A DNA stretch of 64,000 nucleotides from JAKVBH01 sp049800955 (GCF_049800955.1 NZ_JBNAGA010000001.1:1612001-1676000), one strand, 5' to 3'. Positions 1 to 8,507 are shown, numbered from the stretch's first letter. The notes: generated by a model from the sequence alone, not told the origin. Numbers and translations: made by a program.

Positions 1-1
1 T

Positions 2-505
2 ACCGAAGAACAATACGAGCTCTTCCGCCGCTACCTCGACAGCCGTCACGCCGATGGCGGAATGGCCGATATGGATGTGTTCGAATTTGCTGCCATGGTC
101 GAGGAGACGCCAATCCGCTCCCGCCTCGTGGAATATACCGACGCCGAGGGCGCGCTCACGGCCGTGAGCCTGACCGACGTGCTCGATGACGGGCTCTCCA
201 TGGTCTACAGCTTTTACACGCCCGACGCGCCCCGCCGCTCGCTGGGCACACATATGATCCTTGATCATATTGAAATCGCGCGAAAATCCGGTCTGCCTTA
301 TGTCTATCTGGGCTATTGGGTCCCCGGCTCCCCCAAGATGGGCTACAAGGCCAAATTCTCCGGGCTCGAAGTGTTTCTGGGCGGCGAATGGCAGCGCATG
401 GCCGATCCCGAGAGCTACTCGGTCGATGATCACCCGCTGGCGACAGATCCGATCGCCGAGCAAGTGGCCAATATCTCCCTGCCCGACCTGCGCAACAATT
501 ACTGA
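2..505 (+). CDS. bpt: aspartate/glutamate leucyltransferase, C-terminal part (5' end outside window)
   Basis: The reading frame is open from the first base and ends at TGA 503-505, so the start lies upstream. The visible 167 residues match the C-terminal half of the Ate/Bpt N-end-rule transferases, which move leucine (Bpt) or arginine (Ate) from aminoacyl-tRNA to the N-terminus of acceptor proteins and mark them for ClpS/ClpAP. Recognisable family segments are YELFRRYLDSRHADGGMADM near the visible start, then SMVYSFYTPD, SLGTHMILDHIEIAR and YVYLGYWVPGSPKMGYK, which form the GNAT-like acyl-transfer fold. The N-terminal Cys motif is out of view. The bacterial context favours Bpt over Ate. A methionine in this frame at 62 is internal and not the start. 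Confidence 0.9.
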   Translation, partial: TEEQYELFRRYLDSRHADGGMADMDVFEFAAMVEETPIRSRLVEYTDAEGALTAVSLTDVLDDGLSMVYSFYTPDAPRRSLGTHMILDHIEIARKSGLPYVYLGYWVPGSPKMGYKAKFSGLEVFLGGEWQRMADPESYSVDDHPLATDPIAEQVANISLPDLRNNY

Positions 506-580
506 GCGCGTCCAAAGCGCCGCGCGTTCCATCAAACCCCGCCGATTTGATCTTCTGCGCAAGCGCGGTAATGTGGAGCC

Positions 581-1681
581 ATGTCTGAACCGGATTTCAC
601 AATTGGCATAGAGGAGGAATACCTCCTCGTGGATCGCACAAGCCTCGCGCTGGCCAAGGTCCCGCAAGAGATGATGGCCGCCTGCGAGGCGCGCCTCAAC
701 GGCAAGGTCAGCCCGGAATACCTCGAGTGTCAGATCGAGATCGGCACCGGCGTCTGCCGCAATGCGGCCGAGGCCCGCGCCGATCTGCGCCACCTGCGCA
801 GCACCATCGCCACCGAGGCCGCCCGCCATGGGCTGGCCCCCATTGCCGCCTCCTGTCATCCCTTCGCCGATTGGAAAGATCAGCACCACACCGACAAGCC
901 GCGCTACAACCAGCTGCGCAGCGATCTGGGCGGCGTTGTCCAGCGTATGCTGATCTGCGGCATGCATGTGCATGTGGGCCTCGCCAATGACGCGCTGCGC
1001 GCTGATCTGATGGGCCAGCTGAGCTACTTCCTGCCCCATCTTCTGGCGCTCTCGACCTCCTCGCCCTTCTGGCAGGGCAAGGACACCGGGCTCGCGAGCT
1101 ACCGCCTGACCGTCTTTGACAACCTGCCCCGCACCGGCCTGCCGCCACAGCTGAATTCCTGGGATGAGTACCAGCGCTCCGTCGGGGTGCTGACCGATCT
1201 GGGCGTGATCGAGGACAGCACGAAGATCTGGTGGGATCTGCGCCCCTCGCACAAATTCCCGACGCTGGAGACGCGCATCATGGATGTGCAGCCGCGCATG
1301 GAAGACGCGCTCTCGCTGGCCGCGCTGATCCAGTGCCTCTCGCGCATGCTCTGGCGGCTGCGCCGCAACAACCAGCGCTGGCGGCTTTATGACCGATTCC
1401 TCATCGAGGAAAACCGCTGGCGCGCGCAGCGCTACGGCGCAACCGAGGGGCTGATCGATTTCGGCGCGGGCCAGATCGTGCCCATGGCCGATCTCGTGGG
1501 CGAATTGATCGCGCTGGTCTCGGAGGATGCCGAGCATCTGGGCTGCACGGATGAGCTCACGCGCCTGCGCACCATCGTCGAGGATGGCACCTCAGCCGAG
1601 CGCCAGCGCCGTGTCGCCGCCGATGGCGGGCCAGAGGCCGTCGTGCGTCACCTCATGGCGGAGTTCGAACAGGACCTGTGA
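581..1681 (+). CDS. carboxylate-amine ligase, YbdK family (GCS2)
   Basis: This 366-residue protein belongs to the GCS2/YbdK family of ATP-dependent carboxylate-amine ligases, distant relatives of gamma-glutamylcysteine synthetase. YbdK has weak glutamate-cysteine ligase activity in vitro; the physiological substrate is unknown for most members. Family marks are GIEEEY at residues 9-14, GMHVHVG at 127-133 and the strand WDLRPSHKFPTLETRIMDVQ at 218-237, which carry metal and ATP ligands. Length is normal. The ATG at 581 is preceded by a weak GGAG-like stretch. The stop overlaps the GTG of the next gene by four bases (GTGA), so the pair is probably translationally coupled. Confidence 0.88.
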   Translation: MSEPDFTIGIEEEYLLVDRTSLALAKVPQEMMAACEARLNGKVSPEYLECQIEIGTGVCRNAAEARADLRHLRSTIATEAARHGLAPIAASCHPFADWKDQHHTDKPRYNQLRSDLGGVVQRMLICGMHVHVGLANDALRADLMGQLSYFLPHLLALSTSSPFWQGKDTGLASYRLTVFDNLPRTGLPPQLNSWDEYQRSVGVLTDLGVIEDSTKIWWDLRPSHKFPTLETRIMDVQPRMEDALSLAALIQCLSRMLWRLRRNNQRWRLYDRFLIEENRWRAQRYGATEGLIDFGAGQIVPMADLVGELIALVSEDAEHLGCTDELTRLRTIVEDGTSAERQRRVAADGGPEAVVRHLMAEFEQDL

Positions 1682-2328
1682 AAGAAACCCAGCTTTACGG
1701 CCCCGTGAAGGCCCTGTTGGAAGCGCAGGGCTATGACGTCAAAGGTGAGATTGGCGCGGCGGATGTCGTGGCTGTTCGCGGCGCGGAAGATCCCGTGATC
1801 GTGGAGCTCAAGACCTCCTTCGCGCTGGCGCTCTTTCATCAGGCCATCGCCCGGCAAGCGATCACCGACGCCGTCTATGTGGCCGTCCCCCACAATCCCG
1901 GCAAACGCTTCCTGAAGTCGCTCAAAGACAACACGGCGCTCTGCCGCCGTCTGGGGCTTGGGCTGATCACAGTGCGCCTCAAGGATGGGCACACCCAGAT
2001 CCATCTTGATCCCGCGCCCTATGCCCCGCGCAAATCCAAGCACCGCACTGCGCGGCTCCTGAAAGAGTTTGCTGCCCGTGTGGGCGACCCCAATGAAGGC
2101 GGCGCAGATCGCTCGCGCCATCTCGTGACCGCTTATCGCCAGGACGCCTTGCGCATTGCCGCTCATCTGGCCGAGTACGGCCCCTGCAAGGGTGCGGATG
2201 TGGCGCGCGCCTGTGACATTGCCCGCGCGACAACGATCATGCGCGATGACCACTATGGATGGTTTGAGCGCACCGAACACAGAGGCGTTTACAAACTCTC
2301 ACCAAGGGGCGCGCGCGAAACGGTCTGA
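1678..2328 (+). CDS. DUF2161 family, PD-(D/E)XK nuclease-like protein
   Basis: A 216-residue protein with GTG start overlapping the preceding stop. The N-terminal half has the core of a PD-(D/E)XK phosphodiesterase: an acidic residue after a helix (GAADVVAV, Asp29) followed by the strand VIVELK with Glu43-x-Lys45, then a helix with Gln at 55 or 60. This matches the family usually annotated DUF2161, a putative phosphodiesterase. The C-terminal part, residues about 150-216, looks like a winged helix (DALRIAAHLAEYGPCKGADV followed by a basic wing), which would give DNA binding. The role is unknown; a DNA or RNA processing role is inference. It is co-transcribed with the YbdK-type ligase. Confidence 0.75.
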   Translation: MKETQLYGPVKALLEAQGYDVKGEIGAADVVAVRGAEDPVIVELKTSFALALFHQAIARQAITDAVYVAVPHNPGKRFLKSLKDNTALCRRLGLGLITVRLKDGHTQIHLDPAPYAPRKSKHRTARLLKEFAARVGDPNEGGADRSRHLVTAYRQDALRIAAHLAEYGPCKGADVARACDIARATTIMRDDHYGWFERTEHRGVYKLSPRGARETV

Positions 2329-2380
2329 GCGAGGGCTTTTGTGCGATTTGGAGGGGTAATCGTACAAAAGCCCCCCGCTC
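2327..2380 (+). terminator. long stem-loop after the DUF2161 gene
   Basis: Starting inside the TGA of the DUF2161 gene, 2327-2348 pairs with 2358-2380. The inner 13 base pairs are nearly perfect (CTTTTGTGCGATT against AATCGTACAAAAG, one G-U), then three G-C pairs, one mismatch or bulge, and a GAGC/GCTC foot, around the nine-base loop TGGAGGGGT. No T-run follows, so it may be an atypical terminator, a 3'-end stabiliser, or an operator for the downstream acyl-CoA dehydrogenase. Confidence 0.5.
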
Positions 2381-2448
2381 ATCTTGTCAAAGCCACGCCA
2401 TCGCGCCAGTATTTGAACGCGCGTTTAATAAATCGCTGGGAGGCGTGG

Positions 2449-3588
2449 ATGGACTTCGGATTAAGCGAGGAGCAACAGGCCATTTTCGATATGACCCACG
2501 CTTTCGGGCAGGAGCATATCGCGCCCTTTGCCCGCGATTGGGAGGCTGCGGGCACCATTCCGAAGGAGCTTTGGCCAAAGGTGGCCGAGCTGGGTTTGGC
2601 CGGGATCTACGTCAGCGAAGACAACGGCGGATCGGGTCTCAGCCGTCTTGACGCGACCTTGGTTTTCGAAGCGATGTCAATGGCTTGCCCCTCTGTGGCG
2701 GCGTTCCTGTCGATCCACAACATGTGCGCGAAGATGCTGGACAAACACGCCTCAGAAGAGTTGCGAGAGAGGTATCTTCCTACCGCACTCACGATGGAGC
2801 GCGTCTTCTCCTATTGCCTGACGGAGCCCGGCTCTGGAAGTGATGCATCAGCTTTGCGCTCCAAGGCACTGAAAAAAAACGAAGGATACCGCCTGACCGG
2901 GACCAAGGCCTTCATCTCAGGGGGCGGGTATTCTGATACCTACATCGTCATGGCCCGCACCGGCGAGGATGGCCCAAAAGGCATCTCCGCATTGCTTGTG
3001 GACGACGGATCGGAGGGTCTGAGCTTTGGCGGGCTTGAGGACAAGATGGGCTGGCGCTCGCAACCGACGCGTCAAGTCCAGATGGATAACTGTCTGACAC
3101 CAATAGAGAATTTGCTTGGCGAAGAAGGGCATGGTTTCCGCTACGCGATGGAAGGCCTCGACGGTGGACGGCTCAATATCGCCGCCTGTTCGCTGGGCGC
3201 GGCCCAACAGGCCATGGACCTCACCCGCGCCTACATGAGCGAACGGGAAGCCTTCGGCAAGTCTATCGATCAGTTTCAGGCGTTGCAATTCCGTCTGGCT
3301 GACATGGAGATTGACCTGCAAGCCGCCCGCGTCTTACTGCGTCAAGCTGCATGGAAGCTCGACACCGGCGCGCCAGACGCGGGCAAACACTGCGCCATGG
3401 CCAAGAAACTTGTCACGGAAACGGGATCAAAAGTCGTCGACAATTGCCTGCAACTCTTTGGTGGATATGGATATTTGGCGGATTACGGCATTGAGAAGCT
3501 TGTCCGTGACCTGCGCGTGCATCAAATCCTGGAAGGCACCAACGAGATCATGCGCCTTATCGTTGCCCGGCATCTTCTTGCGGAATAA
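2449..3588 (+). CDS. acyl-CoA dehydrogenase, probably isobutyryl-CoA dehydrogenase
   Basis: FAD-dependent acyl-CoA dehydrogenase of 379 residues. ATG 2449 is chosen because GGGAGG lies just upstream and MDFGLSEEQQAIFDM is the normal N-terminus of the family; a GTG at 2341 lies within the preceding stem-loop and would add 36 unrelated residues. Visible marks are YCLTEPGSGSD (flavin and substrate contacts, about residue 122), the FGGYGYL turn, and ILEGTNEIMR with the likely catalytic base Glu362. Next to 3-hydroxyisobutyryl-CoA hydrolase and 3-hydroxyisobutyrate dehydrogenase it most likely oxidises isobutyryl-CoA to methacrylyl-CoA in valine breakdown and passes electrons to ETF. Substrate is inferred from context. 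Confidence 0.88.
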   Translation: MDFGLSEEQQAIFDMTHAFGQEHIAPFARDWEAAGTIPKELWPKVAELGLAGIYVSEDNGGSGLSRLDATLVFEAMSMACPSVAAFLSIHNMCAKMLDKHASEELRERYLPTALTMERVFSYCLTEPGSGSDASALRSKALKKNEGYRLTGTKAFISGGGYSDTYIVMARTGEDGPKGISALLVDDGSEGLSFGGLEDKMGWRSQPTRQVQMDNCLTPIENLLGEEGHGFRYAMEGLDGGRLNIAACSLGAAQQAMDLTRAYMSEREAFGKSIDQFQALQFRLADMEIDLQAARVLLRQAAWKLDTGAPDAGKHCAMAKKLVTETGSKVVDNCLQLFGGYGYLADYGIEKLVRDLRVHQILEGTNEIMRLIVARHLLAE

Positions 3589-3626
3589 GAACGCCTGGCA
3601 AAATACTGAAACAGAAAGACTTTTTT

Positions 3627-4673
3627 ATGTCTGACATCTCTATTCGCATCACGGGCGCCACGGGCCGGATCACGCTACAGAGACCCGATGCGTTGAACGC
3701 ACTCTCCTACGACATGTGCCTCCAGATCGACGCCGCGCTCAAAGCGTGGGAGTATAATGATACCGTCAAGATGATCGTCATCGATGCCGAAGGCACACGC
3801 GCCTTCTGCGCTGGCGGCGACATACAGGAGATGTATGATACTGGAATGGCTGGAGATTTTGCCTACGGGCAAAGGTTCTGGCGTGATGAATACCGGATGA
3901 ACGCACGTTTGTTCGAGTTCCCCAAACCCGTGGCGTCTTTCCTGCAAGGCTTCACCATGGGCGGCGGTGTCGGCGTGGGATGTCATGGATCGCACCGCGT
4001 TGTCGGGGATACATCCATGATCGCCATGCCGGAATGCGGCATTGGATTGGTCCCCGATGTGGGAGGCTCCCTCATCCTTGCCCGCGCCCCCGGTCGCCTC
4101 GGCGAATACCTCGGCACAACTGGCGCGCGGATGGGGCCCGGAGACGCCATTCTGGCCGGGTTTGCCGATTACTACATCCCCGAGGATACGTGGCCCGAAT
4201 TGATCGAAACCTTGGAGCGCACCGGCGATTGGACCCAGATCGACACGGCTGCCCTGACCCCGCCCATCGGCCCCATCCAAAACGCGCGTGCCGAGATTAA
4301 CCGCCTCTTCACAGGCGAGCGGCTGGGCGATATTCTCAAGGATCTAGAGACAGATGGCAGCGAATTTGCGCAAGCCACGCTGGCCATGATGGCGCGCAAT
4401 GCCCCGCTCTCCATGGCCTGCGCCATAGACATGACACATCGCCTGCGCGGCGACGTCGCGACCATCCGATCGGCGCTTGAGCTGGAATACCGCTTCACCC
4501 ATCGCGCCATGGAAAACGCTGATTTCCTTGAAGGAATCCGCGCCGCTATCATCGACAAAGACCGTACGCCCAAGTGGCAGCATCCCTTGGAGGCCGTACC
4601 CCCTCTGGCCGTATCCCAGATGCTGATGCCACTCGGGCCAGACAAGCTGACATTCGAGGAGGAAACCCCATGA
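3627..4673 (+). CDS. 3-hydroxyisobutyryl-CoA hydrolase (enoyl-CoA hydratase family)
   Basis: A 348-residue crotonase-fold protein, longer than typical enoyl-CoA hydratases and matching HIBCH. The oxyanion-hole segments are AFCAGGDI (residues 59-66) and GFTMGGGVGVG (108-118). The HIBCH-type catalytic pair is seen in MPECGIGLVPDVGG as Glu136 and Asp144. The enzyme frees 3-hydroxyisobutyrate from its CoA ester, limiting build-up of reactive methacrylyl-CoA. The start ATG follows an AGAAAGA stretch 38 bases after the dehydrogenase stop. The TGA shares the ATGA overlap with mmsB, so the two are coupled. A plain enoyl-CoA hydratase is the alternative, but it is less likely given the length and neighbours. 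Confidence 0.88.
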   Translation: MSDISIRITGATGRITLQRPDALNALSYDMCLQIDAALKAWEYNDTVKMIVIDAEGTRAFCAGGDIQEMYDTGMAGDFAYGQRFWRDEYRMNARLFEFPKPVASFLQGFTMGGGVGVGCHGSHRVVGDTSMIAMPECGIGLVPDVGGSLILARAPGRLGEYLGTTGARMGPGDAILAGFADYYIPEDTWPELIETLERTGDWTQIDTAALTPPIGPIQNARAEINRLFTGERLGDILKDLETDGSEFAQATLAMMARNAPLSMACAIDMTHRLRGDVATIRSALELEYRFTHRAMENADFLEGIRAAIIDKDRTPKWQHPLEAVPPLAVSQMLMPLGPDKLTFEEETP

Positions 4674-5542
4674 AAATCGGATTTATCGGGCTGGGCAATA
4701 TGGGCGCTCCCATGGCGGCCAATCTGGCGAAAGCGGGCCATGATGTCACCGGGTTTGACGTGGCGGGCACGCAGGCAGACGGCGTGCGGTCAGTCGCGGT
4801 GGCGACAGAAGCTGCCGCAGGGGCGGAGGTGGTGATCACCATGCTGCCCAATGGCGCTATTCTGCGCGATGTCGCCACAAACATTCTGCCCGCGATGCCT
4901 GAGGGAGCGGTCCTGCTGGATTGCTCAACCGTGGATGTCGACAGCGCGCGCGCCGTCGCGGAGGAAGCGCAAAAAGCCGGAAAAATGGCCTTGGATGCGC
5001 CTGTTTCCGGCGGAATTGGCGGCGCGGCTGCCGGGACGCTGACCTTTATGGTCGGTGGGCCAGAGGCCGCACTTACCATCGCGCAACCGCTCCTCGATGT
5101 GATGGGGCAAAAGACCGTACATTGCGGCGGCGCGGGCAACGGGCAAGCCGCAAAGATCTGCAACAACATGATCCTCGGTGTCACCATGATTGCGACCTGT
5201 GAGGCTTTTGCTCTTGCCGACAAACTCGGCCTCGATCGGCAGGCGATGTTTGACGTTGTCTCAACCTCTTCGGGCTATTCATGGTCCATGAACGCCTATT
5301 GTCCCGCCCCCGGAATCGGGCCCCAGAGCCCCGCAGACAATGCCTACACGCCCGGATTTGCCGCAGAGCTTATGGTCAAGGATCTGGGCCTGTCGCAGGA
5401 TGCCGCCAATTCTGCGGACGCGGATACGCCGATGGGCGCACAAGCGCTGGCGCTCTACCGCACGTTCGTCGAAGACGAAGACGGGCGCGGCCTGGATTTC
5501 TCCGCGATGTTGCCGCGCTTTGAAAAACGAGGTCGCAGCTGA
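4670..5542 (+). CDS. mmsB: 3-hydroxyisobutyrate dehydrogenase
   Basis: A 290-residue beta-hydroxyacid dehydrogenase that oxidises 3-hydroxyisobutyrate to methylmalonate semialdehyde with NAD+. The N-terminal Rossmann motif is GLGNMG (residues 7-12), the substrate-binding segment DAPVSGG is at 109-115, and GNGQAAKICNN carries catalytic Lys162. The ATG at 4670 overlaps the preceding stop as ATGA and has GAGGAGG upstream, so an upstream in-frame methionine at 4574 is not used. mmsA, the following pathway step, is not in the window. The stop overlaps a CTG that probably starts the next gene. Confidence 0.93.
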   Translation: MKIGFIGLGNMGAPMAANLAKAGHDVTGFDVAGTQADGVRSVAVATEAAAGAEVVITMLPNGAILRDVATNILPAMPEGAVLLDCSTVDVDSARAVAEEAQKAGKMALDAPVSGGIGGAAAGTLTFMVGGPEAALTIAQPLLDVMGQKTVHCGGAGNGQAAKICNNMILGVTMIATCEAFALADKLGLDRQAMFDVVSTSSGYSWSMNAYCPAPGIGPQSPADNAYTPGFAAELMVKDLGLSQDAANSADADTPMGAQALALYRTFVEDEDGRGLDFSAMLPRFEKRGRS

Positions 5543-6513
5543 GAGGGCTCACGCATTGGCGGCTGAGCGGCGAGCGTTTTGCCAAGACATGCGCGGCGGA
5601 ATTTGTCGCCGCGCGCTTTCCCGGGCAAGACTACGGTCTGATCCGGCTCTATCGCTCGTCGGACTATCCCACGGAGCGACAGGTCTATGTTCTGGGTATT
5701 GGCGATGCGCGATACTGTCTGAAGTTTGACACCAAAGGCGCTGAGACCAATCGTCTGGTCGATGAATTCAACACCCTGACCGATCTGCATGACAAGTTTG
5801 CCTCATTTGACGATGCGGGTGTGATCACTCCGCTCTACCTCTCACCCGACAAGTGCTTTTTCGTAACGGAATATATCGAGCGCCCGACCGCCATGCAGGT
5901 GGTTCGCGAGAGCGATAACCTGGCGCGTATCGCTCAGGTCTACCGTCGGGGCGGTGCATGGTTGCATGCCCTCCATAGCTGTGGGCCGCAACGTGAGGCA
6001 CAGTTCTGGCCCAATTGGATGGTCGAAAGCGTCGAGGAGAAAATCGCCCTTGGCCCGCTGGCCCGCGCAGCGCAATACGAGCCTTTTCTCGCGCGTTTCA
6101 AGGCGGAGTGCGCGACGCTGACCCGCGCGCCGCAACGCGCTGGCTTCTCTCACGGGGATTTTCACAGCCGCAATCTCCTGCTGGGGCGCGGCCTCTGCTA
6201 TGGCCTGGACTTCACGGAAGTTACCGACAAGTTGCTGGTCTATGATTGCGTCGACTTTCTGAAAATGGATGTCCATCTGGACTTGCCCAAAGCCGACATT
6301 GATCGCTCCGGGATCTCCGCACATCACCGCGATATGTTCTTCCGGCGCTATCGTCATCAGATCAACCCGGAGGTCTTTGAATGTGCCATGCGCGGGCGCT
6401 TGCTGATTGATTGGCTCGCTATTACCCCCAAGCGTTACAAAAAGACGGATTTTCAACGGACCAAGTTTGACAGGCTGGCAGATCGTCTCGAGATCGCCTT
6501 TTCAACCGGGTGA
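5539..6513 (+). CDS. APH-fold (aminoglycoside phosphotransferase-like) kinase, probable CTG start
   Basis: The frame from 5539 encodes a 324-residue small-molecule kinase fold: ATP-binding Lys62 in ARYCLKFD, a following Glu near 76, the Brenner-type catalytic loop HGDFHSRN at 205-212, and metal-binding Asp224 in GLDF. The open frame runs from a stop at 5521 but holds no ATG, GTG or TTG until GTG 5821, which lies past the ATP-binding Lys and would give a broken N-lobe. CTG 5539 forms a CTGA overlap with the mmsB stop and has GAGG about eight bases upstream, so a CTG start or termination-reinitiation is likely. Substrate is unknown; lipopolysaccharide core kinases and choline or aminoglycoside kinases share the fold. 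A sequencing error or a -1 frameshift fusion with mmsB is possible. Confidence 0.7.
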   Translation: MRGLTHWRLSGERFAKTCAAEFVAARFPGQDYGLIRLYRSSDYPTERQVYVLGIGDARYCLKFDTKGAETNRLVDEFNTLTDLHDKFASFDDAGVITPLYLSPDKCFFVTEYIERPTAMQVVRESDNLARIAQVYRRGGAWLHALHSCGPQREAQFWPNWMVESVEEKIALGPLARAAQYEPFLARFKAECATLTRAPQRAGFSHGDFHSRNLLLGRGLCYGLDFTEVTDKLLVYDCVDFLKMDVHLDLPKADIDRSGISAHHRDMFFRRYRHQINPEVFECAMRGRLLIDWLAITPKRYKKTDFQRTKFDRLADRLEIAFSTG

Positions 6514-6597
6514 TCGCGCGGGCCGAACACACGCAATGCTTGCATGAATAACTTTTACGGTTAAGCTTTTGGCCTTTAGCCAGAAGTGGATTTGACC

Positions 6598-8070
6598 ATG
6601 CTTATTTTGAAAAACTCGGACGCCGGGTACAAAAATCCTGTGGGCTCGATTGTCTTGCAGGTGCAACGCGCGCTGCGCGACAGTGGACATTCGCCCGGCG
6701 TGATCGATGGTGAGTTCGGCGGGGGGACAGAAAAAGCCCTGCGTGCCTATCAAAAATCAGTGGGTTTGCCAGAGAGTGGCAGCGTCGATTTGACAACATG
6801 GACACGGCTGACCGGCCATGCCGCGCCGCCTTCGATTTTCGAACGGGCGCTGGCGATCACCGCGAGCTTTGAGGGGCACGGCTACACCAAAATCGCCGGT
6901 AATTTCGATGGCGCTCTGCTGACCTGGGGGATTATCGGATATACGATGGGCGGCGGCTCGCTCCAGAAGCTGATGGCTCGGATCACGCAATACGATCCCT
7001 CCGCGATTGACGATGCTTTTGGCGCTTTGGCGGAGCCCTGGAAAGAGGTTCTGGGCCAAAGCAAAACCAAGCAACGCAGCTTTGCCAATGAGATTTCCGT
7101 TGCGCCGAAGAAATACAAGGTGAAGGCGCCGTGGTCAGAGGCGTTTCATCGCCTGGGTCAGAACCCGCAGGCGCAGCGCGCGCAAAACGATCTGGCCCGC
7201 GAGCTTTATTGGACACGCGCGCAGAAAATCATGGCGCGTGAAGCCCTTGATGGTGAGTTGGGGGCCTGTCTGGCCTTTGATATCGCTGTGCAAAACGGCT
7301 CGATTGATACAGGGGATCGCAAACACCTCAACCGCCTGCTCTCCGAGGCCGGGCCGGTCAGCGGCGAGGCCTATCGGGCCTGCTATGCCGAGGCCATGGC
7401 GCTGGGATCCAAGCAGGCCTACCAAAACGATGTGCGCAGCCGCAAGATGACATTGGCGACCGGCTCCGGCAAGGTCCATGGCGCGAATTACAAATTGGTG
7501 GATTGGGGCCTCGCGGACAGGGTGGTTGCGGCTGAGGCCGATGAGACCGTGGTCTCTTCCACTTCCGGCTGGGCGACTGCCAGTGATACGATGGTGCTCA
7601 CGGCACCGGCACAGAGCGCAAGCGGCGATGATGAGGCGGATTTCATGGCCTTCATCAAGTCTCTTGGCCTGAAAAATTTCAAACCCTATGAATTCCTGAT
7701 CAAGGGCGACAAGAACGCCAATCCCGAAAGTGCCGCCTACCAGACCAATACCAACCCACCCCGCGAGCTTTGGCCCAATATCGCGCCGACGGCACGGGTC
7801 CTGGACATTCTGCGCGGGCGCATTGATGCACCGATCCGGACGATCTCCGTCTATCGCAGCCCGGCCTATAACGTGGCCATAGGTGGCGCGAAGAAGTCCC
7901 AGCATACGATGTTTCGCGCCGTTGACTTCGTCGCCCAGGGCAATTCGACGCCGCTGGATTGGGCCAATACGCTGCGTTCCATGCGTGCGGAGGGATTGTT
8001 TCTGGGCGGCATTGGCACCTACTCGACCTTCGTGCACATCGACACGCGCGGCTTCAACGCGGATTGGTAG
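6598..8070 (+). CDS. three-domain peptidoglycan hydrolase: PG-binding, chitosanase/lysozyme-like, peptidase M15
   Basis: A 490-residue protein. Residues about 15-70 form a PG_binding_1 domain (VQRALRDSGHSPGVIDGEFG, then KALRAYQKSVGLP). Residues about 80-290 resemble chitosanase/GH46-like lysozyme folds, with ITASFEGHGY (Glu92) and NFDGALLTWGIIGY (Asp104) as plausible acid and base. After a Ser/Thr/Ala-rich linker, residues about 350-490 are an M15 zinc peptidase (SQHTMFRAVDF with His436 and Asp443; FVHIDTRGF with His480). No signal peptide is visible, as in phage-type endolysins. ATG 6598 is chosen over GTG 6586 because AAGTGGA sits eight bases upstream. It should cut both glycan and peptide parts of murein. 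Route to the wall is unknown. Confidence 0.72.
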   Translation: MLILKNSDAGYKNPVGSIVLQVQRALRDSGHSPGVIDGEFGGGTEKALRAYQKSVGLPESGSVDLTTWTRLTGHAAPPSIFERALAITASFEGHGYTKIAGNFDGALLTWGIIGYTMGGGSLQKLMARITQYDPSAIDDAFGALAEPWKEVLGQSKTKQRSFANEISVAPKKYKVKAPWSEAFHRLGQNPQAQRAQNDLARELYWTRAQKIMAREALDGELGACLAFDIAVQNGSIDTGDRKHLNRLLSEAGPVSGEAYRACYAEAMALGSKQAYQNDVRSRKMTLATGSGKVHGANYKLVDWGLADRVVAAEADETVVSSTSGWATASDTMVLTAPAQSASGDDEADFMAFIKSLGLKNFKPYEFLIKGDKNANPESAAYQTNTNPPRELWPNIAPTARVLDILRGRIDAPIRTISVYRSPAYNVAIGGAKKSQHTMFRAVDFVAQGNSTPLDWANTLRSMRAEGLFLGGIGTYSTFVHIDTRGFNADW

Positions 8071-8076
8071 GGCAGA

Positions 8077-8442
8077 TCAGGGCTTATTGACGCCGATGTG
8101 TCGCCCAAGTTTACGGCAATAGCGCGCCCAATCGCGGAACTCCTCGCTGAAGACATAGAGCCTGCCTTTGCCGTCCCACAGCTGCGCTTTGCGCTTAGCC
8201 ATTGCAGCGACATAGGCAGCAGGATCGCCCTGCCCTTCAGTCTGCGCCTGCGTCTCGGCAGCCTGCATGTAGCTCTCTGCCAGGGCTTTGAGCGTGTGGC
8301 CCTTTTCGTTCATCGCGGCCTTGCCCGATTGACGGTTGGAGAGGTCAAAGAGTTGCGCGCATTGCACAAGGCTCTCACTGATGGGCTGGCTTGCGGCAAC
8401 CGGTTGGGCGAAAGTGAGGATCAAGACAAGTATGACACGCAT
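8077..8442 (-). CDS. small exported protein of unknown function
   Basis: A 121-residue protein with a clear Sec signal peptide: MRVILVLILTFAQPVAASQP, cleavage expected after VAA. The start at 8442 is preferred over one 14 codons earlier because the signal peptide begins there. The mature part is mostly helical and charged, with two cysteines (VQCAQLF and RYCRKLG) that could form a disulfide in the periplasm. I do not recognise the family. It faces the peptidoglycan hydrolase tail to tail with only six bases between stops. Confidence 0.6.
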   Translation of the reverse strand: MRVILVLILTFAQPVAASQPISESLVQCAQLFDLSNRQSGKAAMNEKGHTLKALAESYMQAAETQAQTEGQGDPAAYVAAMAKRKAQLWDGKGRLYVFSEEFRDWARYCRKLGRHIGVNKP

Positions 8443-8507
8443 GGGACGGCCTCCGTGGATGGCCTCTGGGTAGCGGTGCAGCATGTCAGAAGTTTGGCCG
8501 TCGCGCG

